DNA of 64,000 nucleotides from Halobacteria archaeon HArc-gm2 (GCA_025517465.1 JAOPKE010000003.1:434001-498000); one strand, 5' to 3'; shown: positions 26,701 through 35,930, counted from the stretch's first letter. Numbers and translations: made by a program. The notes: generated by a model from the sequence alone, not told the origin.

Positions 26701-26984
26701 GATATCCGACTTACGTGTCGACGACAATTAAGTATACTGATTGACATAATTTGCCAGATTGCTGTCCGAAGTAGCCCGGAACGTGTCGATATTGTCTTTC
26801 CATTTATCATTTTCCGTGGTCGTCGATACATCGGGCCACAGTCGAAATGGAGAAGAGTAGATACTCGTCGCTCACTGCGCAGCGCTGGCAATCGTTTGTC
26901 CCGCTCGCACTGCGAAAGCCGATCGAGATAGCTGACGCTGTCGTTCGGTGCTGTACGGCGAAAGAATATCGTAAACGAGCGCCG

Positions 26985-27839
26985 TTAGTTGCCCTTCTCG
27001 ATGGGGACGCCGACGAGGTTGCCCCACTCCGTCCAGGAGCCGTCGTAGTTGACGGCGTCGTCGTAGCCCAGCAGTTCGTGCAGGGCGAACCAGGCGACGG
27101 AGGAGCGCTCGCCGATGCGGCAGTAGGCGACGGTCGTCTCGTCGCCGTCGATGCCTTCGTCGGCGTAGAGCGATTCGAGTTCGTCGAAGTCCTTGAACGT
27201 GCCGTCGTCGTTGGTGACGGCCGCCCAGGAGATGTTCTGTGCGCCGGGGACGTGGCCGCCGCGCTGGGCGGTCTCCTGCAGTCCCGGGGGCGCGAGGACT
27301 TCGCCGGAGAACTCCTCGGGAGAGCGGACGTCGACGAGGGGGAGGTTCTTCTCGATGGCGTTCTCGACGTCGTCGCGGTACGCGCGGATGGACTCGCGCG
27401 GGCCGGACGCCTCGTAGTCGACGGCGGAGAAGTCGGGTGCCTCGTCCGTCGTCGGGTAGTCGTTGTCGACCCAGTACTCGCGGCCGCCGTCGAGGAGTCG
27501 GACGTCGTCGTGGCCGTAGTACTTGAACTGCCAGTAGGTGTAGGCGGCGAACCAGTTGGAGTTGTCGCCGTAGAGGACGACCGTGGAGTCCTCGCTGATA
27601 CCGTGGCTGCCGAGCAGGTCGGCGAAGTCCTCCTTCGTGAGGATGTCTCGCGTGGTCTGGTCCTGGAGCTGGGTCTCCCAGTTGAAGCCGATGGCGCCCG
27701 GCGCGTGGGCCTCGTCGTAGGCTTCGGTGTCCACGTCGACCTCTACGAGGCGATAGTCGGAGTCGTCGTCCTGGAACTGGTCGAGGTTGTCCTCGACCCA
27801 GTCGGCGGAGACGAGAACGTCGTTGGCGTACTCACTCAT
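26985..27839 (-). CDS. Thiosulfate/3-mercaptopyruvate sulfurtransferase
   Basis: This 284-residue protein has two rhodanese domains. The N-terminal one is inactive-like (DYRLVEVDVDTEAYDEAHAP, STVVLYGDNSNW) and the C-terminal one carries the catalytic Cys in VAYCRIGERSS near residue 240. It transfers sulfane sulfur to a thiol acceptor or cyanide. A second two-domain sulfurtransferase is divergently arranged 280 bp away. A 43-bp piece of this gene recurs at 24871-24913. Confidence 0.92.
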   Translation of the reverse strand: MSEYANDVLVSADWVEDNLDQFQDDDSDYRLVEVDVDTEAYDEAHAPGAIGFNWETQLQDQTTRDILTKEDFADLLGSHGISEDSTVVLYGDNSNWFAAYTYWQFKYYGHDDVRLLDGGREYWVDNDYPTTDEAPDFSAVDYEASGPRESIRAYRDDVENAIEKNLPLVDVRSPEEFSGEVLAPPGLQETAQRGGHVPGAQNISWAAVTNDDGTFKDFDELESLYADEGIDGDETTVAYCRIGERSSVAWFALHELLGYDDAVNYDGSWTEWGNLVGVPIEKGN

Positions 27840-28119
27840 AATCCAATCAGTCCTACACCCCCACCTCTTAAACTACCTCTCTTGACGGCGTTCCCTGCCC
27901 CTCCTCCCCTGTCCCGGCATATTCTGCCCCTACTGGCCGGCGAACCCGTGCGAAACGTCCGCATTCCACCGGACTGTCGGCGGCCACATTCACCCGAGAT
28001 GGCCGCCAGTCGACTTAAACGGTGACGAACCAGTGGCAATTATCCCCGCTATCTTCGAGTGCGGGCAGCCAGGGGGCGAGAAACACAGGTTCAAACGCCC
28101 GGGAGTGAAACTTCCGGCA

Positions 28120-28935
28120 ATGACCGACATCGTCTCGACCGACTGGGTCGCGGACCACCTCGACGGCCTCAACGTCGTCGACGTCCGCGACGCCTGGGAG
28201 TACGACGGCATCGGCCACCTCCCCGGCGCAGTGAATATCCCATTCGACTCGTTCCGGGCCGAAGAACACGCTGCCGAGGGAAGCGGGGGAACGAACGACG
28301 ACGGTTCGGCCGGCATGCTCCCGTCGGCCGAGGACTTCGAAGCGCTCCTGAGCGAACACGGCATCGCGACCGACGCCGAAATCGTCGCCTACGACGACAT
28401 GCACGGCGTCTTCGCCGCGCGCTTCCTCGTGACGGCGGAGCTTCTGGGCCACGACCCGGAAAAGCTCCACCTGCTCGACGGCGACTTCTCCGCCTGGCAG
28501 CGCGAACACGAGACGACGAGCGACGCGCCCGACGTCGAGCCCACTGACTACGTCGTCGACCCGCCCGCCGAGTCGGTCCTGGTCGACGCCGACGCGGTGG
28601 CGGCTGCCGGCGACGACCCCGAGTCGGTCGTCGTCGACACGCGCGAGGACTGGGAGTACGAAGAGGGCCACGTTCCTGGCGCAGTCCCGCTGGACTGGAA
28701 GGACCTCGTCGACGACGAGAGTCGGGGAATCCTGCCCAGGGAGGAGGCCCTGGCAGTGCTGGAGGAACGCGGCATCACGCCGGACAGGCGGATCGTGCTG
28801 TACTGCAACACCGCCCGACGCATCAGCCACACCTACGTCGTGCTCCGACACCTCGGCTTCGAGGACCTGGCGTTCTACGAGGGGAGCCTCACCGAGTGGG
28901 AGAAGCAGGGCCGACCGCTGGAAACTGGTTCTTAG
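28120..28935 (+). CDS. Sulfurtransferase, two rhodanese domains
   Basis: The 271-residue protein begins at ATG 28120 (MTDIVSTDWVADHLDG). It has two rhodanese repeats (VVDVRDAWEYDGIGHLPGAV and VVDTREDWEYEEGHVPGAVP); the active Cys is in LYCNTARRISH near residue 229. It is a paralogue of the divergent neighbour at 26985. The loop after the Cys differs (CNTARR against CRIGER), so the two probably use different sulfur donors or acceptors. Confidence 0.9.
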   Translation: MTDIVSTDWVADHLDGLNVVDVRDAWEYDGIGHLPGAVNIPFDSFRAEEHAAEGSGGTNDDGSAGMLPSAEDFEALLSEHGIATDAEIVAYDDMHGVFAARFLVTAELLGHDPEKLHLLDGDFSAWQREHETTSDAPDVEPTDYVVDPPAESVLVDADAVAAAGDDPESVVVDTREDWEYEEGHVPGAVPLDWKDLVDDESRGILPREEALAVLEERGITPDRRIVLYCNTARRISHTYVVLRHLGFEDLAFYEGSLTEWEKQGRPLETGS

Positions 28936-28980
28936 GCAGTTGCTAAGGCCGGTTCGACGCAGCTCCGGGCGAGGGGTGAC

Positions 28981-29979
28981 TCACTGTACGGCTTTCTGTC
29001 GGGGTCCACGCTCGGCGGCGAGCAGGTCCATCGACTCGACGAACAGCGCGACGACGAGCGGACCGGCGATGAAGCCCACCAGCCCGACCGACAGCACGCC
29101 GCCGGTGAAGCCGACGAAGTAGAGACTGCCCGGGATGCCGGCGGTGTAGGGCGCGAGCTGTGGGCGGACGACGGCGTCGGGGAGGAAGCCGACGAAGACG
29201 AGGCCGACGACGGTGAGCGCTATCGCGCCGGGGACGTCACCAGCGAACACGTCGGTGGCGGCGACAGTGAGGATCACCACGCTCGGGCCGATGATTGGGA
29301 TGAACTGGAGGATACCGGCGAGGGCGGCCAGCGCGAACGCGGAGTCGTAGCCCAGCAGCGTGAAGACGACGAAGGCGACGAGGAAGGTGCCCAGCGCCGT
29401 CGCGCCCTGGAGGACGTAGATGGCATAGAGGGTATCTCGGACGCGCTCGTGGAGGCGCGTGACGACGTCGTGGTAGCTGTCGGGGACAGTCCGGTAGACG
29501 ACGGTCTGGGTGGCCGTCGGCCGCAACAACAGGGCGTAGACGAGCAGTGCGAAGAGAAACAGCTTCAGGCCGAGTTCGGGCGTCTCGCCGGCCACGTCGA
29601 CGGCGATGGCGGTGACGAACTGCCGGATCGTGACGACGGCGCTGGCGAGGTCGAGGACGTAGACGGTGTCGAACAGGTCGATCTCGATGGCGTCGGGCAG
29701 TGCCCGCAGGAAGGCGAGCAACTCGGCGCGGCGCCGGTAGAGCGACCAGATCACCGGGACAGCCAGCGCCGCCGCGGCGGCGAAGGCCACCAGGGTGCTG
29801 AGCGCTGCCGCGACCCGCCGGTTGATGCCGCGGCCGACGAGAAACTCCCGGAGCGGGTAGAGGACGTACGCGACCGTGATGGCGAAGAAGACGGTCGAGA
29901 GCACCCGCGAGAGGATCACGAGCGTCAGGAGACCCGTCACGACCGCGAGGAGGACGAGTAGTTGCTGACGGGTTGGCAT
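28981..29979 (-). CDS. AI-2E family transporter (PerM/YdiK type)
   Basis: The 332-residue protein has about eight hydrophobic segments in the order typical of the AI-2E exporter family, with a central soluble stretch and the motifs GILQFIPIIGPSVVI and GVLSVGLVGFIAGPLVVAL in the C-terminal half. Some members export small molecules or act as Na+/H+ antiporters; the substrate in archaea is not known. The gene is complete and stands alone, convergent with the sulfurtransferase. Confidence 0.88.
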   Translation of the reverse strand: MPTRQQLLVLLAVVTGLLTLVILSRVLSTVFFAITVAYVLYPLREFLVGRGINRRVAAALSTLVAFAAAAALAVPVIWSLYRRRAELLAFLRALPDAIEIDLFDTVYVLDLASAVVTIRQFVTAIAVDVAGETPELGLKLFLFALLVYALLLRPTATQTVVYRTVPDSYHDVVTRLHERVRDTLYAIYVLQGATALGTFLVAFVVFTLLGYDSAFALAALAGILQFIPIIGPSVVILTVAATDVFAGDVPGAIALTVVGLVFVGFLPDAVVRPQLAPYTAGIPGSLYFVGFTGGVLSVGLVGFIAGPLVVALFVESMDLLAAERGPRQKAVQ

Positions 29980-30060
29980 ACAGTCGGGTTCGTCCCTGTG
30001 AGTAAAAGCCTTCCCCGCGCCCGAATCGCCGGACGTGACCGGTGGTTCCCCGACGATGAC

Positions 30061-30127
30061 GGCCAGGATACGACGGTGTCGGTCAGGATACGACGGTGTC
30101 GGTCAGGATACGACGGTGTCGGTCAGG
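30061..30127. repeat. Three tandem 20-bp repeats
   Basis: The unit GGTCAGGATACGACGGTGTC occurs at 30081-30100 and 30101-30120, and with one change at 30061-30080. A degenerate fourth copy, 30121-30140, is the 3' end and stop of the methyltransferase gene. The array therefore looks like a tandem duplication of the tail of that gene. Confidence 0.85.
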
Positions 30128-30803
30128 GGACGACGCCGACGGTCAGCAGCGTGCCGTACTCGCGATAGCGCTCGACCATCGACTCCCGGGTCTCCCAGTC
30201 CTCGGTGGGAAAGTCCCCCTCGGCGGGGATCTCCGTCTCCTCGTCGGGAATGCGGTCCTGGCCGGCGACGTGGAATCCCGCCTCGCGGAACGCCGCGCGG
30301 TACTCGCGTTCGCTCCAGAGCACCATCGGCACCCCGACGAGTTCCTCCCACTCGTGGGAGTAGACGTTCTCCTCCCAGCGGTTGACGGCGCAGTAGAACG
30401 TCCCGCCGGGCCGGAGCACTCGCAGCAGTTCCGCGAGGACGGCGTGGGGGTCCTCGGCGTAGTAGAAGGCCTCCATCGAAAAGCAGTGGTCGACCGAGTC
30501 GTCGGCGAAGGGGAGGTGCTCGAAGTCACCACGAAGGAACCCGGAGTGGCGGTCCTGGGTGTAGGATCGGGCGTTGTGTACCATCTCGGCCGCGGCGTCG
30601 ATGCCGTACGTCCGGCCCGCGCCGCGGGTCTCACGGAGCGCCCGCCCGGCGTAGCCACTCCCGGATCCGAGGTCCAGCACGGTGTCGCCCTCCTCGACGG
30701 GCATCTGGGAGAGGACATGTTTCGCGGTGTGCCAGTGGCGCTCCTCCATCCCCTGATCCTTCCCCTGTCGTGCCCACTCGTCGAAGGCGTCGCCGGCGCT
30801 CAT
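30123..30803 (-). CDS. Class I SAM-dependent methyltransferase
   Basis: The 226-residue protein has motif I VLDLGSGSGYAGRAL near residue 52, an acidic motif II (TYGIDAAAEM), GDFEHLPFADDSVDHCFSME and LLRVLRPGGTFYCAV, all standard for UbiE/BioC-like methyltransferases. The acceptor is unknown. I start it at 30803 (MSAGDAFDEWARQG); the frame is open to 30875 but those residues lack conservation character. Its stop lies in a 20-bp tandem repeat. Confidence 0.88.
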   Translation of the reverse strand: MSAGDAFDEWARQGKDQGMEERHWHTAKHVLSQMPVEEGDTVLDLGSGSGYAGRALRETRGAGRTYGIDAAAEMVHNARSYTQDRHSGFLRGDFEHLPFADDSVDHCFSMEAFYYAEDPHAVLAELLRVLRPGGTFYCAVNRWEENVYSHEWEELVGVPMVLWSEREYRAAFREAGFHVAGQDRIPDEETEIPAEGDFPTEDWETRESMVERYREYGTLLTVGVVP

Positions 30804-30885
30804 GTGCGAGCGATCGGTGGCGACAGTGAAAACGGGTTCGGCTGGACGGAAAGAGCTATGAGCCCTAGCTGACACGTCGTCGGTG

Positions 30886-31314
30886 ATGGCCCTCCAGCCA
30901 CCGTTCAGCGACCTCCGACCCTGGATGCTCGCGGGCTACGCGTTCGTCGCATTCATCGTCGGCCTCCGGATCCTCGTCGCCTACTGGGTGTATCGCGACG
31001 CGAGCGCCCGGGGGAGTTCGAACCCACGGTCGTGGGGAGTGTGGGTCGTAATCGTCGACCTGGTCGTCCTCTCGTATCTCTACAACCGGTGGCGGAAACT
31101 CGGGGAGCGTAACTACCCGCGGACGACGCGTGATCGCGCCGTCGAGACGACCGTCGTCGCCGGATACGGCGCGTTCATCAGTGGCGCGCTCCTCGCACCC
31201 GCCGACTTCTTCCTGACGCCCCTGTACACGGTCGGAGGGCTCGCCGTGACTCTCCCGCTCGCGTACCTCCTCGTGTACCGCGGCGGCTGGGCGCGACTGC
31301 GAGACGCGGTTTGA
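30886..31314 (+). CDS. Four-helix membrane protein of unknown function
   Basis: The 142-residue protein has four hydrophobic segments (GYAFVAFIVGLRILVAYWVY, WGVWVVIVDLVVLSYLYN and two near the C-terminus) with short positively charged loops. ATG at 30886 is preferred over the adjacent GTG at 30883. It lies divergent to the methyltransferase. I do not recognise the family. Confidence 0.7.
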   Translation: MALQPPFSDLRPWMLAGYAFVAFIVGLRILVAYWVYRDASARGSSNPRSWGVWVVIVDLVVLSYLYNRWRKLGERNYPRTTRDRAVETTVVAGYGAFISGALLAPADFFLTPLYTVGGLAVTLPLAYLLVYRGGWARLRDAV

Positions 31315-31369
31315 CCGGCCGATCACCGAGAACGCCACCGTTTAGGCCCCTGCTCCTGGAATTGCTGGC

Positions 31370-31810
31370 ATGGCTCGCGCGCCGCGGTTCAAGATCGCCG
31401 ACACCGCCCAGCAGATCGTCGGTGGCTTCCTGCTGGCCGGCCCCTTCGTCGTCACGGAGGAGGTGTGGGTGCTCGCGGCGAACATGACCTGGGCCCACGC
31501 GCTCGCCGTGGTCGGCATCGTCTTCGGCATCGGCTACGGCGCGCTCTACAAGGCCGACGACGACCGGGACCCCGACGCCGAGGCGGAGGTCGCCGGCATC
31601 CCGGTGCGGTTCGTCTCCCTGATGGGCGTCTCCTTCGGGTCGGTCGCGGTCCTCGCGCTCGCGTTCACCGCGCCCCAGACGTTCCTCGTCGAGGCCGGCA
31701 TCCTCGACGACCCCACGACCACCGACGTCCTGCTCACCACGCTCAAGGCCATCGCCGTCGGCGCTATCTTCAGCGTGGTCGGCGCCGCGACGGCCGACAG
31801 CGTGTTCTGA
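31370..31810 (+). CDS. DUF2391-like membrane protein
   Basis: The 146-residue protein has four hydrophobic segments and a conserved-looking start (IADTAQQIVGGFLLAGPFVV) that fits the DUF2391 family of putative integral membrane proteins. Function is unknown. It is 55 bp downstream of another small membrane protein gene on the same strand. Confidence 0.7.
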   Translation: MARAPRFKIADTAQQIVGGFLLAGPFVVTEEVWVLAANMTWAHALAVVGIVFGIGYGALYKADDDRDPDAEAEVAGIPVRFVSLMGVSFGSVAVLALAFTAPQTFLVEAGILDDPTTTDVLLTTLKAIAVGAIFSVVGAATADSVF

Positions 31811-31880
31811 GGGGCCAGACCTCATGGCAGTGGCCCGTTACCCGCAGAGTTAAAGCGCCTGCCCGCGCCCTATTGTCCGT

Positions 31881-32459
31881 ATGGAGTACACGCTCGCCAT
31901 CGACGGGGCGCCGGAGACCATTCCGGGCGGTACGGGCGTCCTGTTGTTGCATCCGAGTACGGGCGAGACCGACCGCATCGACACGGACTTCCTGAGTACG
32001 GACACCGACCACCTGCTGGCCGTCTCGACGCGGACTTCGGCTCGCGAGGTCGAGCAGAAACTGGAGTACTACGAGGTCGACGAGGATCGGGCGACCATCC
32101 TCGACACCATCTCCATCGAACGGGGCTACACCCGCAGGGCCTCGGAGAACCTCCGCTACGTCGCCTCGCCGGACGACTGGGAGGGCATCGTGGACGAAGT
32201 CGAGACGTTCCTGGAGAGTCACGACGGCAAACTCCGGATCAGCTTCGACTCGCTGACGGAACTGATCTACTACGCCGACGAGGACCGGGCGGAACGGGCC
32301 GCCGAGCGCATCCTCGACCTGCTGGCGACCCACGACGCCGTGGGGCTGTTCCACCTCGCGAAGGGCGTCCACGACGAGGAAACGGTCGACCGGTTCCGCG
32401 ACCTGTTCGACGGCGTCGTCGAACTCGCCGAGGACGACACGACTACCGCCGACTTCTGA
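31881..32459 (+). CDS. Haloarchaeal KaiC/RecA-like soluble protein without P-loop
   Basis: The 192-residue acidic protein has a RecA-like pattern (GTGVLLLHPSTGETDRID, a central LISFDSLTELIYYADED-type strand, and VGLFHLAKGVHDEETVDRF near the end) but lacks a canonical Walker A. Similar haloarchaeal proteins are annotated only as conserved domains, and may be regulators. I infer a RecA-fold relation from pattern only. Confidence 0.65.
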   Translation: MEYTLAIDGAPETIPGGTGVLLLHPSTGETDRIDTDFLSTDTDHLLAVSTRTSAREVEQKLEYYEVDEDRATILDTISIERGYTRRASENLRYVASPDDWEGIVDEVETFLESHDGKLRISFDSLTELIYYADEDRAERAAERILDLLATHDAVGLFHLAKGVHDEETVDRFRDLFDGVVELAEDDTTTADF

Positions 32460-32601
32460 CCGGGCCGCGGTCCGGACCGATTCTGCGCCCAGATCGTCCC
32501 AGAGCGTCGCCAGAGCACCCTAACAGCCCGACAGCGCCGTCGTGGTATCTCGTGGCACATCACCAATCATTAAGAGGATAGCTGTCCATACAGTTTCACG
32601 T

Positions 32602-32760
32602 ATGCCGGAATGCCAGAACTGCGGCAATTTTGTAACGGCTGACTACGCACGGGTCTTCACGCCCAACGGGGTCGATGCGCCGCGGGTCTGCCCGCAGTGT
32701 GAGGACAAGATCCGAGACGGGGCGAGCGTCCGGGAAGCCCGGTCCACGCGTCGCGGATAG
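32602..32760 (+). CDS. Small zinc-ribbon protein
   Basis: The 52-residue protein has two CxxC pairs (CQNCGNFV, CPQCEDKI) that should bind one zinc, around the segment YARVFTPNGVDAPRV. It is a paralogue of the 49-residue protein at 37017 with the same spacing. An ATTAAGAGGA element at about 32571 fits a leaderless promoter. Small proteins of this kind are abundant in haloarchaea; a nucleic-acid or regulatory role is assumed, not shown. Confidence 0.8.
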   Translation: MPECQNCGNFVTADYARVFTPNGVDAPRVCPQCEDKIRDGASVREARSTRRG

Positions 32761-32972
32761 CACACGACTACAGCCCGCCGTACTCGGTCCGTGCGGCCGC
32801 CGACACCGCAGGGGGTCAGTCGGTGGACGTCTCGGACGAGAAACGGCGGGTCGCGCTCGCCCGCGACCGTGGGAGGCGGTCGACGGACGTGGCGCTCTTC
32901 TTCCATCGCTGTCACTCACGCTTCACTGCCAGCACAGCACGCCACAGCGCCTGAGCGGCCAGCAGCCAGCCG

Positions 32973-34280
32973 TTAGTCCCGGCTCGCGTCGAGCAGCGAC
33001 CGCGCCCGTTCGAAGGCGTCGTCGGCCCGGGATTCCTCGCGCGCCTCGGCCGTGATCCGGACGAGCGGCTGGGTCCCGCTGGCCCGGAGGAGGAACCACG
33101 CGTCGCCCAGGTCGACCCGGACGCCGTCCAGCGTCGACACGTCGGCGAACTCGTCGGCGACGCGTGCGCTCACTCGGTCCATCACGTCTCGCTTGTCGTC
33201 GACCTCGACGCTGTCCCGGCGGATGGGGTAGTCCGGTACGTCGGCGACCCGGTCGGCCAGCGACCGTTCGGCGTCGAGCGCGACGAGTTTGCAGGCCGCG
33301 AGCGGGCCGTCGGGACACAGCGTCTCCTCTGGCCAGATCCAGGCGCCGCTGGGCTCGCCGCCGAAGGCGACGCCCGGTTCGCTGGCCGCGTCGGCGACGT
33401 AGACGTCACCGACGGGCGTGTAGCTCACGTCGACGTCGCGCTCGGCGAGGTAGTCGGCGACGGCCAGGCTGGTGTCGACCGGGACGGCGACCGCGTCCCC
33501 GGGCTCGGCGGCGTCGGCCGCGAAGATCGCCAGCAGTTCGTCGCCGGAGAGGTAGGTGCCGTCGGAACTCGCCGCGCGCAACCGGTCGGCGTCACCGTCG
33601 TGGGCGATGCCCAGGCTCGCGTCGGTGTAGCCGACGAGCGTCGACAGCGACTGGCAGTTCTCGGCAGTCGGTTCGCTGGGTCGCCCCGGGAACGAGCCGT
33701 CGGGCTGGGCGTTGAGCGTCTCGACGTCACAGCCCAAGCGCGTGAGCGCCTCGACCGTCACGCCGCCGGCGCCGTTGCCCAGGTCCACGACGACGGCGGG
33801 CGGGTCGGCCAGGTCCACGGCGTCGGTCAGGGCGGCGACGTGGCGCTCGCCGGCGTCGGCCGCCCGGCGCTCACCGACGGCGTCCCAGGCGACCAGGTCC
33901 GCCGCTTCGTCGCGGATCCGCTCTGAAATCTGGTCCCGAAGGTCGGCGTCGAACGCCTGCCCGGAGGGCTGCCAGAGCTTGATCCCGTTGTCCTGCGGGG
34001 GGTTGTGGGAGGCCGTCACCGAGACGCCGACGTCGGCCGACTCCCAGGCCACTGCACGGGCGACAGTCGGCGTGGCCGCCAGCCCCAGGTCGACGACGTC
34101 GGTGCCCGACTCGCGCAGGCCGGCCGCGAGCGCGTCCGCGAGGAACTCGCCCGACTCGCGCGGGTCCCGGCCGACGACGACGCTGTCCGCGTCGACGCCC
34201 ACCGCTCGTCCGACCGAGAGCGCGAGCGACGCGGTGACCTCGTCCCCGACCGGTCCCCTGATTCCGCTGGTCCCGAACAT
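32973..34280 (-). CDS. glmM: Phosphoglucosamine mutase-type phosphohexomutase
   Basis: The 435-residue protein begins MFGTSGIRGPVGDEVTASLA and has the phosphoserine loop VTASHNPPQDNGIK near residue 90, the metal loop GIAHDGDADRLRA near 225, the sugar-binding GGEPSGAWIW near 305 and the phosphate-binding RASGTQPLVRI near 408. It interconverts glucosamine-6-P and glucosamine-1-P or a related hexose phosphate pair. A second, differently built phosphohexomutase lies at 37553. The glmM assignment over ManB is by overall likeness to archaeal GlmM. Confidence 0.85.
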   Translation of the reverse strand: MFGTSGIRGPVGDEVTASLALSVGRAVGVDADSVVVGRDPRESGEFLADALAAGLRESGTDVVDLGLAATPTVARAVAWESADVGVSVTASHNPPQDNGIKLWQPSGQAFDADLRDQISERIRDEAADLVAWDAVGERRAADAGERHVAALTDAVDLADPPAVVVDLGNGAGGVTVEALTRLGCDVETLNAQPDGSFPGRPSEPTAENCQSLSTLVGYTDASLGIAHDGDADRLRAASSDGTYLSGDELLAIFAADAAEPGDAVAVPVDTSLAVADYLAERDVDVSYTPVGDVYVADAASEPGVAFGGEPSGAWIWPEETLCPDGPLAACKLVALDAERSLADRVADVPDYPIRRDSVEVDDKRDVMDRVSARVADEFADVSTLDGVRVDLGDAWFLLRASGTQPLVRITAEAREESRADDAFERARSLLDASRD

Positions 34281-34682
34281 GGTTCCCAGTCAGGGGGCCG
34301 GGGGAAAAGTATCCACTGTTTAAACCGGCCGAAGGCGGCCCGAATCAGCCGGATCAGACCTGTGGGGACGGTGGCGGCGAGATCGTCGACGGCCGGCGCT
34401 GCAACGTCTCGGAGAGGGCGAACTGCTCGGGGGCCATCCTCGCCTCGACGATCGTACTCAGGACCAGCGAGAGACGCCGGTCGGTCAGTAACGCCCCAGG
34501 AACCACCGAACGAGGCGCCGGCTCCGACCGGCGACCGAACCCAAACGCCACGTCGTTCGATTACGCCGACTGTAGGCCCGGCTCAGGACTTGCTGGACCG
34601 GGACTACACAGGACAGGATCCACCGGACCGACGGTGACGACCAGCCGTAGCGATTTTCTACCCGCCCGCAGAGGAGACACAC
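34281..34682. other. Gene-free region with a regulator fragment
   Basis: These 400 bases between divergent glmM and rpiA contain no intact gene. A short minus-strand stretch, 34354-34461, codes for a fragment resembling a bacterio-opsin-activator-type regulator. The rest shows nothing I can name. Confidence 0.5.
34354..34461 (-). pseudogene. Possible N-terminal fragment of a BAT/HTH-10 regulator
   Basis: The minus strand reads LSTIVEARMAPEQFALSETL and then stops within 15 residues. The pattern of a short beta-strand followed by P-x-EQFAL-ETL is typical of the N-termini of haloarchaeal bacterio-opsin-activator (HTH-10) regulators. No downstream domain or HTH follows, so at most a fragment remains. 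This is a weak call by eye. Confidence 0.4.
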
Positions 34683-35375
34683 ATGAAACAGGGCGGCTCC
34701 GAGGCGGCCAAGCGGCGGGCAGGCGAGTCCGCCGCCGAGCGCGTCGCGGACGGACAGGTCGTCGGACTCGGAACGGGGAGCACCGCGGCCCACGCCATCC
34801 GCGCTATCGGTCGGCGGGTCGACGCCGGCCTGGACGTCACCGGCGTCCCGACCTCCTTCCAGTCGCGCGAACTGGCCCGCGAGGCGGCCATCCCGCTGGC
34901 CGACCTGGACGAGGTGTCGGTCGACCTGGCCATCGACGGCGCCGACCAGGTCGCCGACGGACAGCTCGTCAAAGGCGGCGGCGCCGCCCACGCCCGCGAG
35001 AAGATCGTCGACGCGGCCGCCGACCGCTTCCTCGTCGTCGCCGACCCGACGAAGGAGGCGGACGTCCTCGACCACCCCGTCCCCGTCGAGGTGCTGCCGA
35101 GCGCCCGTACGACGGTCGCCGACGCGGTCCGCGAGCTGGGCGGCGAGCCCGTCCTCCGCCGGGCCGAGCGCAAGGACGGCCCCGTCGTCACCGACAACGG
35201 CAACCTCGTGCTCGACTGCGAGTTCGGCGAAATCGACCGACCGGACGACCTCGCGACCGACCTCTCGGCGCTCCCGGGCGTCGTCGAACACGGCCTCTTC
35301 GTCGATCTCGCGGACGAACTCCACGTGGGCACCGAGGACGGCGTCACCGTCCGACAGCTATCGGGCACCGAGTGA
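34683..35375 (+). CDS. rpiA: Ribose-5-phosphate isomerase A
   Basis: The 230-residue protein has the RpiA motifs VGLGTGSTAAHAI near residue 28, DLAIDGADQVADGQLVKGGG with catalytic Asp and the conserved Lys near 83-98, and GNLVLDCEFGEI near 178. It interconverts ribose-5-P and ribulose-5-P for nucleotide synthesis. The length is normal for the family. The gene stands alone between glmM and the DUF1931 gene. Confidence 0.96.
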   Translation: MKQGGSEAAKRRAGESAAERVADGQVVGLGTGSTAAHAIRAIGRRVDAGLDVTGVPTSFQSRELAREAAIPLADLDEVSVDLAIDGADQVADGQLVKGGGAAHAREKIVDAAADRFLVVADPTKEADVLDHPVPVEVLPSARTTVADAVRELGGEPVLRRAERKDGPVVTDNGNLVLDCEFGEIDRPDDLATDLSALPGVVEHGLFVDLADELHVGTEDGVTVRQLSGTE

Positions 35376-35450
35376 GTGTCGGGAGCCAGGACCGCATCGC
35401 GAAGCCGTCGCTGGTCGAAGTAGCGAAACGGAAAAACCGCGGAGTCAGCC

Positions 35451-35618
35451 TTACAGGTCGCGGGGCTGGACTGTCTTGCGGTCGTTCGAGTCGGCACGCC
35501 GGGCGGCGTCCTGGAGCAGTTCCTCAACTTCCTCGTCGAGCGAGTCGTAGAAGTCGGAGGCTACGTTCATGTCGTTGAGCGCTTCTTTCACGGCGGCTTT
35601 GACGATCAGGTCTGCCAT
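35451..35618 (-). CDS. DUF1931-type small histone-fold protein
   Basis: The 55-residue protein (MADLIVKAAVKEALNDMNVA, EVEELLQDAARRADSNDRKT, VQPRDL) has the short helix, long helix and terminal RDL pattern of archaeal DUF1931 proteins, which share the histone fold. A DNA- or chromatin-related role is possible but unproven. A strong TATA box (TATATAAGG, 35642-35650, minus strand) sits about 28 bases upstream, so I start at the ATG at 35618 and expect a leaderless message. Confidence 0.82.
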   Translation of the reverse strand: MADLIVKAAVKEALNDMNVASDFYDSLDEEVEELLQDAARRADSNDRKTVQPRDL

Positions 35619-35641
35619 ACACCTCCGTGTTCCCGGTGGCA

Positions 35642-35650
35642 CCTTATATA
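35642..35650 (-). promoter_or_regulatory. TATA box of the DUF1931 gene
   Basis: TATATAAGG on the minus strand is centred about 28 bases upstream of the ATG at 35618, the standard archaeal TATA distance for a leaderless transcript. Confidence 0.75.
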
Positions 35651-35715
35651 CTTTCCTGAAGCACGGCCTCCTCGCCGGTACTCACGGGGGTTTGAGCGGT
35701 TTTGGCAGTGTTTAG

Positions 35716-35726
35716 TTATATAAAGG
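35716..35726 (+). promoter_or_regulatory. Orphan TATA box
   Basis: TTATATAAAGG on the plus strand is as good a TATA element as any in the window, but no open frame with haloarchaeal character starts 25-40 bases downstream. The next gene, larB, starts 440 bases away. It could drive a non-coding RNA or a long leader. Confidence 0.55.
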
Positions 35727-35930
35727 AGGGTGTTTCGTCACGTTAGTCCGGTCGAAAACACCCGCCGAACGGTCCGCCAGGGCGCGAAACGGCCGCTCGG
35801 TGTGTCGCGCGCGGATTGGACTTTCGGGGTACGCGACCAGGCAGTCGGTGCCTTCGTCGGCGCATTCCCCGGCGAATTTCGTCTGCACTTCCCCAGACTG
35901 GACCTCGTCGGCGCCAGCCTCTGCTCACGG

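Noticed and set aside
28930-28950. CTTAGGCAGTTGCTAAGG as a further metal-repressor operator
   Set aside because: It covers the stop codon of the sulfurtransferase gene, not a promoter, and its half-sites do not fit TTAGGC/GCCTAA.
30061-30127. CRISPR array from 20-bp repeats
   Set aside because: The units are directly tandem with no spacers and derive from the 3' end of the adjacent gene.
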